DNA of 64,000 nucleotides, from positions 1-64,000 of the forward strand of contig JAQUZB010000001.1 of NCBI GenBank assembly GCA_028691535.1. The letters are read 5' to 3'. The notes beneath the pieces are model-generated. The model was not told the DNA's origin and searched no databases. It saw only the letters and a program-made list of their open reading frames with translations. The position numbers and the translations under genes are program-made. Below are positions 42,983 to 55,146 of this stretch, in pieces (the stretch's first letter is position 1; every line of letters starts with the position of its first letter). The stretch comes from Candidatus Altimarinota bacterium (GTDB taxonomy: Bacteria > Patescibacteriota > Gracilibacteria > BD1-5 > UBA6164).

Positions 42983-45925
42983 ATGCCTGAATTAGAAAAT
43001 AAAGATTCTCAGGAATCAAATAATCAAAAAAAACAATCACTTTCTGAAACATTTAACTGGTTTTCAAAAAATAAAAATTTCATACAAGATGTATGAGATA
43101 TTTTATCTGCTCAAGAAAAATGACAAAATGAGCTAAATAATCTAAAAAAAGAGTATGAAAATAGATTAGAAAATACAATTTATAAAAAACATTTTAATTC
43201 TCTTATTTTTATTATAGATTATATAAATAAAGAAGAATGAAATGTTTATGTAATTTCTACAATAAAAGAATTTGTAGAAAGTTCAATTAATTCTAAAAAT
43301 AAAAGAAGTGAATTACAAAGAGAAGTAGAATCTAATCCAAAGCAAAGACAAGTAACTAAAAAAACTTCTGATATTTGAAAAATATCACCTGAAAAACAAG
43401 AAAAATTAGTAGAAAAAAAAGATAATGCAAAAATACTTTCTAATTATAAATGACAAGTTATATCAGTTTTAAAAAATTTAGAAGATATAATTGCAAATCG
43501 TGATGAAAATACTTGATTTGTTAATGCTTTAATTGATGATGGAGTTCATCTTATAAATAATATAAGTGGGTCAACTGTTGAAACTTGAAAACAAATATAT
43601 CAACAATCTTTTGATCAAGTAAAATCAAGAATTTTTCAAATAGAAAAAGAAATATTAAAAGTAGATTTTAATACTCTTTCACCAGAAGAAAAATTGAGAT
43701 ATAATGAAATTTTGGTTTCAATAAAGGAAATTAAAGAAATGAAAATAGGAGATGTTTGAGTATTAAATAGTATTATTGCATCTATAAAAAGTACGCCAGA
43801 AAGTTTAGAAAGTGCATATTATTGAGCAGTTTGAACTTGAGAGTGAGTTATAGAATGAACTAAAAACATGATAACTTGAGTTTTTGATATAACTGTATTT
43901 ATTTTAAAATATAGTTGAAGTTTAGTTTGAATTGATAGTAAATATAAAACAGAAGTAAATAATCAAGCTTCAAAAATATGGGATTTTATGCAAAAAGAAG
44001 GGTTTTCATGATTGTCAGATGAAGTATACAACGCAATCTGAAAAGAAATGGATAATATAGCTAAATTACCAAAAAATGAGCAAGCTGAAGCTATTTGAAA
44101 ATTAAGCTGAAAAGTAATTTCATTATTATTAGTTATAAAATGAGCTGTTGCTGCTTCTTGAAAAGTTTGAGAAATGACTGGAAAAATATGAAGAATATCT
44201 AGATTACTAGAAAAACTTTCAGTAAAATGAGCTTCATGAAGTAACCGTGCTATGAAATTAGCAGAGTTTTTTAATACAGCAAGTAAGATAAAAAATATAT
44301 CATATGCAATTGAAGTATTTTTAAATTGACCTGCTGAAACTGTTATATGAATAGCTTGAGCTAAAACTTTTAGCGCATTATTTATGTGATTAAAAACTAA
44401 AGGTGCATCAACTTTAGAATTTAAAAAACTTGCTGATGAAATAGTTGAGTTCTCAAAAACACCGAGTAAAGATTTAGAACCTCACTTTTCAAATCATCCA
44501 TTAAAAAAATGGTTTGAAAAAGAATGAATATCTAAATCACCAGAAGATGTATTAAAAGAGCTAGATTTTTGGCAAAAAAATATATGAAATTTCCCAAAAG
44601 AAATACATAATAAATTGGCTCAAGATCCAGAATATTTAAGATATCTTATTCATTTATGAGAAATAAAACATAAAGCTTTATGAGATATTATCTCTGCATT
44701 AAAAAATCCTGATAATGAACCATGGACTATTATTAATTTTGTTAAAATTAATGAAAAAAATTATAGATGACTTAGTATTAAAAATGAACCTGATATAAAT
44801 CATAGTGAAAGTTGAGATGATTTTGATTTTTGAAGTTGAAGTGATAATGAAGTATTATGGGATAAACCAACTAAATCAGCTGAACAAGCTTGAAATAATT
44901 CAAGTGATATAATTGATATTGATGCAGTTAGTGAAGCTGATGTTTGGCTTTCATATGGTAGATATGATTGAGCTATATCATTTTTAGAATCAGCAATTAA
45001 GAGAGAACCGGATAAACTAGATTATTATAAAAAATTATTGGAAGTTTATACAAAAATGAATGATACTAAAAAAATAGAAGAAATTAGTGCTATTATTAAG
45101 AGTAAAAGTTCTGTTTGAGAAAGTGTGAAAATAGAAAGTAAAAGTGCTAATGCTACAATTGATTCAATTGATAATATAAATAAAAATTGAGCATTAAAAT
45201 TAGATGAATTAAATTTAGAAGTATTGGAAAAATTTGATTCAATTCCTAGAATTATAGAAATTTCTGAATGAAAATATGTATCTGTTGTAAAAACAAGTGT
45301 TACTGCAGATTGAAAAAGTGTTTTTACAGTTAGGTATTGAATAAAAAATTCAACTTCAAAATTTCCTCCTTTTGAGTGAGTTTCTACATTTATAGTTGAT
45401 AAAAATAAAATTTCAATTATAAGTCCTAAAACTCGTTTAGAAAATAATGATTATGAATCTATACAAAAAACTTTGCTTGATAAAATATGATGAAATAAAT
45501 CTATAGTTGATGAAAATCCTCTAGAAAAAGTATCTTCATGAAATGTTTGAACTAAGATAGAAGAAACAAAAAGTATATGAGATTTAGAAATATTAAAAGC
45601 ATGAATAAATAATAAATGACAAGATGTTTTTCTTGTAAATGTTAAAGATGTAAATTGAAAATGATTATCACAATTTGAAATAAATGTATACCAAGAATGA
45701 AAAGATTTAGTATTTTATTTATGATCAATGGCTAAAAATTCTAGTACATTTAATATGAATGATTTATTTAAATTTATACCAAAAATAGCTGATTTAACAA
45801 AAGGTTTCTCAAATATAGATTTATATAAAATAGAATATTTAAGAATTGATTGAACTTGAGAAGTTTGAAAACTAAAAACAATACCAATAAAACCAGAATC
45901 ATTGAAAGATTGATTTAAAATATAA
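42983..45925 (+). CDS. Large unknown protein with FimV-like C-terminal motif
   Basis: 980 aa, no signal peptide. The N-terminal 250 residues are coiled-coil-like and charged. Residues about 275-480 hold hydrophobic helices (SLLLVIKGAVAASGK, VIGIAGAKTFSALFMG). An acidic region near 615-640 precedes SEADVWLSYGRYDGAISFLE...REPDKLDYYKKLLEVYTKM (about 651-700). This closely resembles the C-terminal TPR-like domain of FimV, which is linked to type IV pili and polar organisation. The tail after 760 is beta-rich. It is 25 bp upstream of the small gene at 45951. Function unknown. Confidence 0.86.
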
Positions 45926-45950
45926 AAATATTTATTTAATTTACAAAAAT

Positions 45951-46451
45951 ATGAAAAATAAGTTAGATGTAAATTCTAAAAATTCAAATAAATCTTTTTT
46001 TGAATTTTTATCTCAAATAGAAAATAGCTTTTTCCATGATTTTAATCTTGAAATGGATTTTGCTCAATGATGAATATTTGTTAAAATTTGAGAAGAAGAA
46101 AAAAGATATACTAGAGAAGATTTATTATTATGATTATTTAATAAAAAAATTTCTTTAACTGATTTTATATCATATCTTGGTTTAGATTTAAAAGAAATAA
46201 AAAACTTTTCTACTGATGAAATACAACATTTATTATTATATAGACTTCTTTTAAAATTTAATGAAGATGAGAGTAATGAATTATTTTTTAATGCATTTAA
46301 AGTAGAAAAATTTGCTATACTTTGATTTTATCAAAATACAGAAGATTTAGATAAAAAGAAAATCATAAAACAAATTCTATGAGAACCTCATCCTATGAAT
46401 ACTACTTGAGATGGTATAAAAAAATCAGTAGATTCTGTATTGAAAAAATAA
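45951..46451 (+). CDS. Small unknown acidic protein
   Basis: 166 aa. Soluble and mostly helical, with FFEFLSQIENSFFHDFNLEM, RYTREDLLLGLFNKKISLTD and GEPHPMNTTGDGIKKSV. It has no recognised motif. It follows the 980-aa gene by 25 bp and shares its terminator, so it is likely a partner of that protein. Confidence 0.78.
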
Positions 46452-46452
46452 T

Positions 46453-46503
46453 CTGAAACAAATAAAAAATGACTCGTAAGAGTCATTTTTTATTTGTTTC
46501 AGA
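46453..46503. terminator. Long bidirectional terminator
   Basis: 23-bp perfect inverted repeat with the core ATGACTC-GTAA-GAGTCAT and long A/T flanks on both strands. It serves the 45951 gene and the convergent RND gene, whose stop lies inside the stem. Confidence 0.93.
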
Positions 46504-49500
46504 TTCTAAGTAATGCTGGAATATAAAGTATTATCATAAGTGTTCAAAATATTAAACCTCACATAAATGCAATTGCTAATCAAGCCCACATTTCATCTTT
46601 TAATGCAAGAGTAACAAGTCAAGCAGTTGTTGTAAGTGTAGTTAAAAATATAGGTTTAACTCTAGAATTTACTGTTTCAAGTAATAAATCTAAACTAAAA
46701 ATCTTATCTCTGTCAAGTTTATCAATGTATGATTCTATAAGTAATATAGAAGTATTTACTCAAACTCATATTAATCAAAAAATTCATAATTGTGCAGCAA
46801 ATGAAAATGTTTGTCATAAGATTCATAATAATCAAAATGCTCAAACAAGTAAAAGAGGCAATGATGAAAGTATTATAAATGGATATTTAAAATTATTAAA
46901 TTGGTAAACTAAAACTCAAAACATTAAAAATATTCAAACTAAAAATGATAATCACATATCTTTTGAAGAATTTTGTTGTTCTCTTATATCAGATCCATAT
47001 GCGAAAGTTACTTTATCACTTGGATTATCTTTGATAATCTTATCAATTCATTCTGTAACTACTGATAATGGTATCCCATTTACTTGGTCAGCATCTATTG
47101 AAACAACTAAACTTCAATCTAGGTGATCTATAGTTTTTAATTCTGGTAAGAAATTTATTTCTTTTATAAAATTTGATAAATAAACTCAATTTATTTTTAA
47201 ATCTTCTATATTTCAATCAAAATCTAAAAATGTTTTAACTTGTAATTCTTCATCTGATAAATCATACAATTTTTTTATAGTAATCCCATTTGGTATATAA
47301 TTAGTTGTATTTTTCATTCACATAAGTAGTAAACTTAATCTATCAGCAGTTACGTTGTATTGTTTTAGTTTATTGTAATCCCAAACTATTTTTACTTTTC
47401 AATTTGTATATTCTACTGAATTTCACCAATTATATGCTCAATCAAGTTCTTTTAATTTTGGAAAAATTAGATTCATATATTCAACTATATCTCCAAGATT
47501 ATCTCAAATTAGATTAAACGCAATTGGTTTTCATGCTCATGGTCCAGCTTTCTCTGTTGTAACTAATATATCTTTTATATATTTACTTTTTATGTTTATA
47601 TCAACAAAATGCTGTATGTTTTCTTTTATTGTATATGATTTATATAAATTTCAATCAACTTTTCTTTTATTATCTTTATCTGCAAGTTTTATTGTTAATG
47701 TTGAATAATTATCACTTCAACTTGTTCAATACATAGCATTTTTCAGTGGATCTCAACCTGATTTTATTCATAAATCAACTCATATGTATTCTGAAATTTC
47801 TGGATAATTTTCATTTAAATAATTGTTTATCTTATTTGTTATATCATATGTTAATTCTCTATTTTTTTCTAAATCAATTCAAGGAGTATAGTTTAAGTTT
47901 ATGGTTATATTATTTGAATCAACTGAAGACATAAAATCAACTTTTATAACTTTCAAAACTACAAGTGCTATAGTAAATGCGAATAATAACCAAAAACTAA
48001 TTACTGTTAAAATTGCTCTTTTTTTATTTTTTAAAAATGGAAAAATATATTTTGAGATATTCCAATGAACTTCAACTTTTTTTTGTTTTGAATCAATTGG
48101 TAAAATATTCTTATTTTTTTTATCAAATAAATTTATAATTACTGGTAAAAATACAAGTGAAATAATTATAGAAATAATAAGATTTATTCATATAGTCACA
48201 GGCATAGATTTCATAAATGCTCACATCAAACCTGATAACATAAAATACAATGGTAAAAACATAACAATAGTTGTTAATGTTCAACTTATTAATGGTTGTC
48301 TGTAAGTGTTAATAGAATATGCAATTGCATCATTTTTTGATAATCATTTTTTAATTCAATCATCATATCATTCCGTTATAACTATCAATGAATCTACCAT
48401 TATTCATAGTGTCAGAATAAGTGAAAATGATACAATCATATTAAATGAATATCATATCATTTGCAATATTATAAATGTTGCAAGATAAACTAAAGGGAAG
48501 GCTATAGTAATAGCAAGAGATTCTCTAAAACCAATAAAATATATGATAATTAAAAATATAAAAATACTTGTTTGCCGAAAATTTCAAATAAAAGTATTAT
48601 ATGTATTATCTATTTTTTCTTTTTGTGATAAAACTTCGTAAAATCTTATATCTTCTGATTTAAGTTTTTCTTTTTGTATATCAAGATAAGCATTTATTTG
48701 AGATATTATTGTTAAAATATCGCCTCATGCAACTTTTTTAACTTGAAATGAAATTGCTCAATAAGTTGAATTATCATTATCATAAACAAAACTTTTTTTA
48801 TCTTCTTTTTCAACTCATAAATATACATCACTTACATCTGAAACTTTTATTATTTTTCAACTAGAATCAACTAAATTATAGTTTCTGATTTGTTCAACTA
48901 CATTGTTTACGTCTGTGTCATATGAAGAAACTTCAAAAGAAAATAGATTTCAATCTACATTTTTCTTATCTGCAGGTAATTTTACAAGTAAAGATTTTAT
49001 TTCATTTATAAAATATCCATAATCAATATTAAAATGATTTAATCTATCATAATCTGCAAGTATTTTTATTTGTGGATTAACTTTTCAAACTACAACTATA
49101 TCTGAAACTCATTGTATTTTTTTAAGATCATCTTCTATGTATTTTACTTTGTCATAAAGTATATTTGCCATATATCATCAAGCAATAGAAAAAGTGATGA
49201 TAGGAGAATCATCTAAGTTTACTTTTTTTACTATTGGATCTTCTACTCATTCGGGAAAACTAGACTTTACCTTATCAACTGCAGCTTTTATATCACTAGT
49301 TGCATCTTGTTTTGATTTACTAGTATAAAATTCAAGTGAAACAACTCATAGATTATATGCAGAAGTTCATTTCATTTCTTTTAATCAAGAAATAGAAGCA
49401 AATTCTTTTTCTAATCTATCAACTATTTGTGCTTCAATAGTTTTTGGATCACCACCTGGATAAACAGCAGTAACTACATAATTTGGTAAATCAATTTCAG

Positions 49501-49630
49501 GAGAGGATTCTTTTGGTAGAGTTATAAATGATATGATTCATAAAATAAATGAAAAAATCATTATAATCAACAATATTGATTGATATTTTTTGAAAAAAGG
49601 TTCTTCTTCATGTTTTATTATTTCTGACAT
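46490..49630 (-). CDS. RND-family efflux transporter (AcrB/SwrC type)
   Basis: 1046 aa and about 12 membrane helices. The start FFKKYQSILLIIMIFSFILG, LPKESSPEIDLPNYVVTAVY and PGGDPKTIEAQIVDRLEKEF are typical of HAE1-type RND pumps. The TM4 proton-relay segment is FSLILTLGIMVDSLIVITEG near 400-420; an AcrB-like D-D pair is reduced to one Asp there. A second large extracellular loop follows around 545-830. The gene is third in a tetR-adaptor-pump operon; the adaptor stop is 9 bp before its ATG. The pump normally drives drugs or lipids out using the proton gradient. Confidence 0.94.
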
Positions 49631-49639
49631 TTTTTTATC

Positions 49640-51481
49640 TTATTTAATTAATGTATCTCATAATTGTAATCATTCTAATACTTGAATATTAGGAAGATTT
49701 ACTTCTCAAATTTTTACTTGTTTTTCAATTATTTCTCAACTTCAAGTTTGTGATTTTATGAAATATCAATTTAATCTTGGAGTAACATATTCGATAGGAA
49801 CTTCTATTATTTCATTGTTTAAATCAACATTACTTATATCTTTGTTTGGATAATCAATAAGTACTTTTAATTTATCTCAAACTTTGAATTCAATTTCTTC
49901 TGGCAATATAGTTTCATATGAATAATTTTGAGTCATAGTATCTATTTGAGGTAATAGAGTTAACTCTGAACCTGTAAATATAATATTGTTATCTTTTTCA
50001 ACTGAATAAATATATCCATCAGATAATTTATTTGCAGATGAAACTTTTAATTTTAAACTATTTTTTCAATTTGATTGTATTTCACAAATTGGAGAATTTG
50101 GAGAAACATTTGTATTTAAATATGTGTAATTATTGCTTATAGTTCAATCAATTCATGCATAAATATTTTGTGGAGATAAGTTTATAACTAAGTTATCTAT
50201 ATTTTGTCTTAATGATAATAATTGATTATCTAATTGTTTTGTAGTTATTTCTTTATTTTGGCTTAGTGATTTTAAGTTATTTTCTTGTGAATTAATTCAG
50301 CTTTCTAAAGAACTAATTTGAGATTTCATATTAGTTAAATTCACATCAATTGATAAAAGTGTAGATTCACTTTTATTGTTTTTAAAATTATCTATATTTC
50401 AATTTAAACTATCAATTGAAGTAACTATTCAAGCAATTTGAGTATCATAAGTATTTGTTATACTATCATTACTTTTTAATGCATTATCTAAATTTGTTTT
50501 TAAAACTAATAATCAATTTGAATATCATAATAGTGTATTATAATATGTGTTTATACTTGTTTCAGTAAATACATTTGCAACAGCAACCGATTTTTTAATT
50601 CAATTATTAGCTAATTTAATCAAATCATTTAAATCATTTTCAAAATTACTTAATTCTTCTCAAGATAAAGTTTTATAATCTAGATTATATAATTTGAAAA
50701 AATCAGTTTTTACATTTGTTTTTATACTTGAATCTTTTGCAGATAAATAAGTATCGTAATTTATTGTATTATTTTTATATTCTTCAGTTATTCAATAAAG
50801 TTCATTTATATATAAAAGTATATTATCTATCGTGCTATATGAAGTAGTTTTTATATTTTCAAGTGATGATTCAACTTTTGATAAATCTTCTATTTTTGAT
50901 TTTTCTAATATAGCTTTTTGTTTTTGTAAATTTTTTTCTTGTTCAACTAGAGTTTCAATTTGAGTAGATAAATCAGAACTAGTTAATCATTTTTGTTTAA
51001 CAAGTAAATCATAATTTGATTTACTAAGCTCTAATTGTTCATTTGAAGAAGATATATTAGAGTTTAGTGTAGAAATTTGTATGTCTAAATTATTAATAGT
51101 TGATAATTTGATTCATTCTAAATTTCAAAGTTGTAATTCTAAAGAACTTTTTGTATTTAATAATGATTTAATATTAGGATCAGTAAAATCAGGAGTAATT
51201 GTTGCAATTAGAGTTTCAGAATTTACTTCTTTTCAAGGTTCACAATTTAATTCACTAACTTTTCAAAGTATACTAGATGATTTTTTTATAGAATTATTTG
51301 ATAATATGTTTCATTCTAAAACTTTTGATTGTAAATTATTTCATCAAACAACAAAAGTTTCATAAGTTATAGGATTTATGTCGTTAGTAACTTCTTTTAT
51401 TTCTTGTTTAGTACAAGAGTTTAATATTAAAAGAAACATAGAAAAAATAAGGATTTTTTTGATTTTTAAATTAGAATTCAT
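49640..51481 (-). CDS. Lipoprotein periplasmic-adaptor-like protein (HlyD/MFP family)
   Basis: 613 aa. A lipoprotein signal with lipobox LNSC has its Cys at position 23. A short lipoyl/barrel segment (about 65-110: KKSSSILGKVSELNCEPG) is followed by a long coiled coil (about 120-430; many E/Q/K/S/N heptads). The second half of the lipoyl domain is NLSPQNIYAGIDGTISNNYT near 440. Beta-barrel parts and VGDKLKVLIDYP and QVLEGLQLGDTLIK complete the MFP pattern. The hairpin is far longer than usual. It couples to the RND pump encoded next. Confidence 0.9.
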
Positions 51482-51510
51482 TTTTTTAAATTATTTAATA
51501 AAGCTAGTTT

Positions 51511-52101
51511 TTATATTTTTATATTTTTATAATCAATTGTTTTTGATATACTTTCATAATCTGTAAATAATCAATTTACTAATATTCATGCAAATTTCTG
51601 TGCAAAATAATAAAATTCATCATCATTTTTAAATTGAGATTTTACATTTAATATATTTACATAAAAAAAAGAAATTTTTGATATTAAATTATAATCCATA
51701 GATTCATCATTTCAAAGTAATGGTTTTAAAAGTTTTAAATGTAGAGACTCTATATATTCTTTTGTCACTTTTCAGAAATAATAATTTTCATTTCAAAAAA
51801 TTATATTTCTAATAATATTATTTTGTTCAAACATTTTTAATGAATACATAATTTTAATTAATATCCTTTCTTTTATAATTGGATATTTTTTTATAAATTC
51901 ATCTTTTTTTGATTCTCAATATATGAAAATGTCATCAATAATTGTTTCATAAAGTTCTTCTTTATTTGAAAAATAAAGATAAAAAGTACCTTTTGCTATT
52001 TTTGCTTTTTTAACAATTTGATCAATTGATACCTTTTTAGGACCAAATTTTCAAAATAGATTAATTCATGCTTCAATAATTAATTCTTTCTTTGTTTTCA
52101 T
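51511..52101 (-). CDS. TetR-family transcriptional regulator
   Basis: 196 aa. N-terminal helix-turn-helix: KKELIIEAGINLFGKFG, KKVSIDQIVKKAKIAKGTFY, LYFSNKEELYETII (about 4-55), the standard TetR pattern. The C-terminal ligand domain is divergent. It is first in the operon with the adaptor (29 bp downstream) and pump. Two matched palindromes upstream (52107-52132 and 52167-52192) are its likely operators, so the efflux system should be derepressed by a ligand. Confidence 0.93.
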
Positions 52102-52106
52102 TTAAA

Positions 52107-52192
52107 ATGACTAAAAAGTAAAATATAGTCATATATTATTTTTTATTTTATTAAAATCAAATAATAATGACTAAAAAATTAGATATAGTCAT
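52107..52192 (-). promoter_or_regulatory. Two palindromic TetR-type operators
   Basis: ATGACTA-N12-TAGTCAT occurs twice, at 52107-52132 and 52167-52192, exactly 60 bp apart. The AT-rich spacers differ slightly while the arms are identical. They lie directly before the tetR ATG, so autoregulation of the tetR-adaptor-RND operon is the natural reading. Confidence 0.82.
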
Positions 52193-52219
52193 ATAATATA
52201 TTATTTTCCTGATAAAATC

Positions 52220-52263
52220 AAAATAAACCATACTTTTTTTTAAAAAAAGTATGGTTTATTTTG
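52220..52263. terminator. Long hairpin between tetR promoter and flippase 3' end
   Basis: Perfect inverted repeat with core AAACCATACTTTTTTT / AAAAAAAGTATGGTTT. It closes the minus-strand flippase gene (stop 52285) and separates it from the tetR promoter. Confidence 0.85.
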
Positions 52264-52284
52264 AGAAAATAAAAATATATATTT

Positions 52285-53796
52285 TTATTTTCTTAGTCTT
52301 TTTATTTCAAGAACAAAAAATCTAAAATCAGTATAATTTAATATTGCAAATATAGAGAAATAAATTGCAGAAACAAAGCAAAATAATAGTAATCAATAAA
52401 CTCTACTTAAATTTAAAAATATTGGATTTAAATAAGTATATAGAAAGTATCAAATAATTCATAATACAATTATATTTTTAAATATGTATTTGTAATCAAA
52501 ATGTACATTATAATCTTTTCATAAATGATATTCTCATAATCACCAAATTAAAATCCATCATATTCAAGTAGCTAATGCAGCTCAAGGAGCTCAAAATATA
52601 TTTATAAATATAATATTTGTAAAAAAATTAAATACTATTGCTATAAAAACTATTTTTAATCTTTCTTTTACTTTTCAGATACTAGCAAGTATGATTCAAT
52701 TCATTTGAAGTAAAAAATTGAAAGCAAGGAATAAAATAGAAAATTGTAATATAATTCAAGATGGTATAAATTTAGATCAAAAAAGTATATTTGTAAGACT
52801 ATCAGCAAATACAAAGAAAAGTATACTAAAAGCTATAGATAGTACTAAAAAATTTTTTTGAAATATAGATTTTACAAGTTTTATTTTCCCTAGTTCTCAC
52901 ATACTGTGCATTTGTGAAAACATAGGGTATAGTAGACCAAAAATTGGTCATATAAGTAAAAATGGTATTCAAATAATACTTAAATAAGTTGTATAATATC
53001 ATGCTGAAATACTTCATTTTATATATATTATCATCTGCATATCCATTTGAGATAAAAGTGTTCATGCTTGAACTCAGATATATATAGTTAATGAATATTT
53101 AAATATTTCGTTAAAAAGTTTTTTATCCCATAGTATTTTTTCATCTTTAAGATAGGGAATATAATACTTTTTAAAAAATAAAAATAAAGAAATAATAATT
53201 CAAATATACAATCAAAAAAGCCAAGCATATGAGAAATTTATTATATTTGATAGATCAAACATAAATACTCAAAGTACAAAAATTAATATAAATGACATCC
53301 TAAAAAAATCAATTATTTTATTTAGAAAAGTATTTTGTACAACCATGAAAAAAGTTGAAATAATTTGAAAAATATTTATTCACAAGAAGAAAAATGCAAA
53401 TATCTTAAGTACATTTTTGGCTTCTATTGAATTAAAATAATTATTAGCTAGATAATCTGCTCAGAAAAAAAAGAAAAATGCAATTGTAATTCAAGTTGTC
53501 ATTTGAGCAATTAAAGCATAAGTAAGTATAGATTTTACTTTATCATATCTTTTTTCTGTTATATATCTTGGTACAAAATAATTTAAACTATCTGTTAATC
53601 ATAAATCATTATATGCAGATGCAAGAGTTATTAAACTTACAACTCAATAAAGAATTCATACATCGCTTACATTCAACTCTCATGCTATAATTATCTTTGT
53701 AATATATCAAATTGGACCTATTATAAATGAAAATATATATAACCATATACCTTTTTTTACAAATTTTTCACTTAAACTTCCGTGTTCTTCTATCAT
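52285..53796 (-). CDS. Polysaccharide flippase (Wzx/MATE-like)
   Basis: 503 aa and 12-14 hydrophobic helices. IGPIGYITKIIIAGELNVSDVGILYGVVSLI at the start is the MOP-superfamily pattern; DGLTDSLNYFVPRYITEKRY-like charged loops follow (given in part: LNYFVPRYITEKRYDKVK). Such proteins flip undecaprenyl-linked oligosaccharides outward, which fits the glycan cluster at 26.8-42 kb. It may instead be a lipid-II-type MurJ relative, but the sequence is nearer to Wzx/RfbX. The malic enzyme gene lies 63 bp upstream in transcription order. Confidence 0.9.
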
Positions 53797-53859
53797 ATTT
53801 ATTTTTTATTAAATTTTTATATATTTTAAAAAAAAATAATATAAACACAATTATAATTT

Positions 53860-54993
53860 TTATTTTATAACACTTGCAATTATATTTGCTATATTTTTAT
53901 CAAGTGGACTTGGAATTATTTCATCAAAAGTAGGATTTTTTACATAACTAGATAATGCAAGTGCTGCTTGTATCTTGTGTTCATCAGTTATTTTTATCAC
54001 TCTATTTTCTAGTGCTCACTTAAAAAGTCCAGGGAAAACAAGTACATTGTTTAATTGATTTGGATAATCACTTCTACCAGTTGCAACTATTTTTGCTCAG
54101 GCTTCTATAGCATCTTCTGGCATTATTTCTGGAGTTGGATTTGCCATAGCAAAGATAATAGAATCTTTTTTCATAGAAGATACCATTTCTTTTGAAACAA
54201 CAAGTGGTGCTGAAACTCAAACAAAAACATCAGCTCAAATCATAGCATCTTTTAGAGTTCCAGATATATCATTTTTATTTGTTATATTTAGAATCTCTAT
54301 TTTTTCTTTGTTTAAATCAGATCTATTTTTTGAAATTATTCATTTGCTATCGCAAACAACTATATCTCAAACTCAATATAATCTAAATAATTTTATGATT
54401 GCAGTTCCTGCAGCTCAAAGTCAGTTTACTACTATTTTTATTTCATCCTTATTTTTTCCTACTACTTTTAAAGAGTTTATAAGTCAAGCTAAAGCTACTA
54501 TTGCAGTTCAGTGTTGATCATCGTGAAAAACAGGGATATTTAATTCTGCTTTTAATCTTTCTTCTATTTCAAAACATCTAGGAGCACTTATGTCTTCTAA
54601 ATTTATACCTCAAACAGTAGGGGAAATATGTCTAATTGTTGCAATTATTTCTTCAGTATCTTGAGTATCAAGAACTATAGGAAATGCATTTACTCAAGCA
54701 AATTCTTTAAATAATACACATTTTCATTCCATAACTGGAAGTCATGCAAGTCCTCAAATATTTCATAATCATAAAACTGCACTTCAATCACTTATAACAG
54801 CAACAGTATTTCATTTTATAGTATATTTGTAAGCATTTTCAGGGTCTTTTGCGATTTCTCTGCAAGGTTCTGCAACTCAAGGGCTATATGCAGTAGAAAG
54901 AAGTTCTCTACTATCAATTTTTACTTTTGAATTGAAATCAATTTTTCATTTTAATATTTCATGTAGTTCTAAACTTTTTTTAAAATAATCCAT
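53860..54993 (-). CDS. Malic enzyme (malate dehydrogenase, oxaloacetate-decarboxylating)
   Basis: 377 aa, the short bacterial/archaeal form. [19 protein letters not shown] (catalytic Tyr near 37), VISDGSAVLGLGNIGGLAGLPVMEGK (given in part: SAVLGLGNIGGLAGLP), [20 protein letters not shown] with the catalytic Lys, VFHDDQHGTAIVALAGL, and the NAD loop NGLGAAGTAI are present. It converts malate to pyruvate and CO2 with NAD(P)+, giving reducing power and pyruvate to a cell with a small metabolism. No other TCA-type gene is in the window. Confidence 0.95.
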
Positions 54994-55146
54994 ATTTTTT
55001 TATTTAAATTATATTTTTCACTATACTTTATATAGTAATTATATATATGATAATATTTTTTAACATAAAATCAAAACTTTTTCTTGTTTTATTTTTTTTA
55101 AAATATAAAATCTAATTAATTTAAAATATTATTTAATTTATTTAAG

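Noticed and set aside
52826-53065. Open frame in the flippase region as a separate small gene
   Set aside because: It is an out-of-frame overlap with the 503-aa flippase, whose hydrophobic pattern is continuous.
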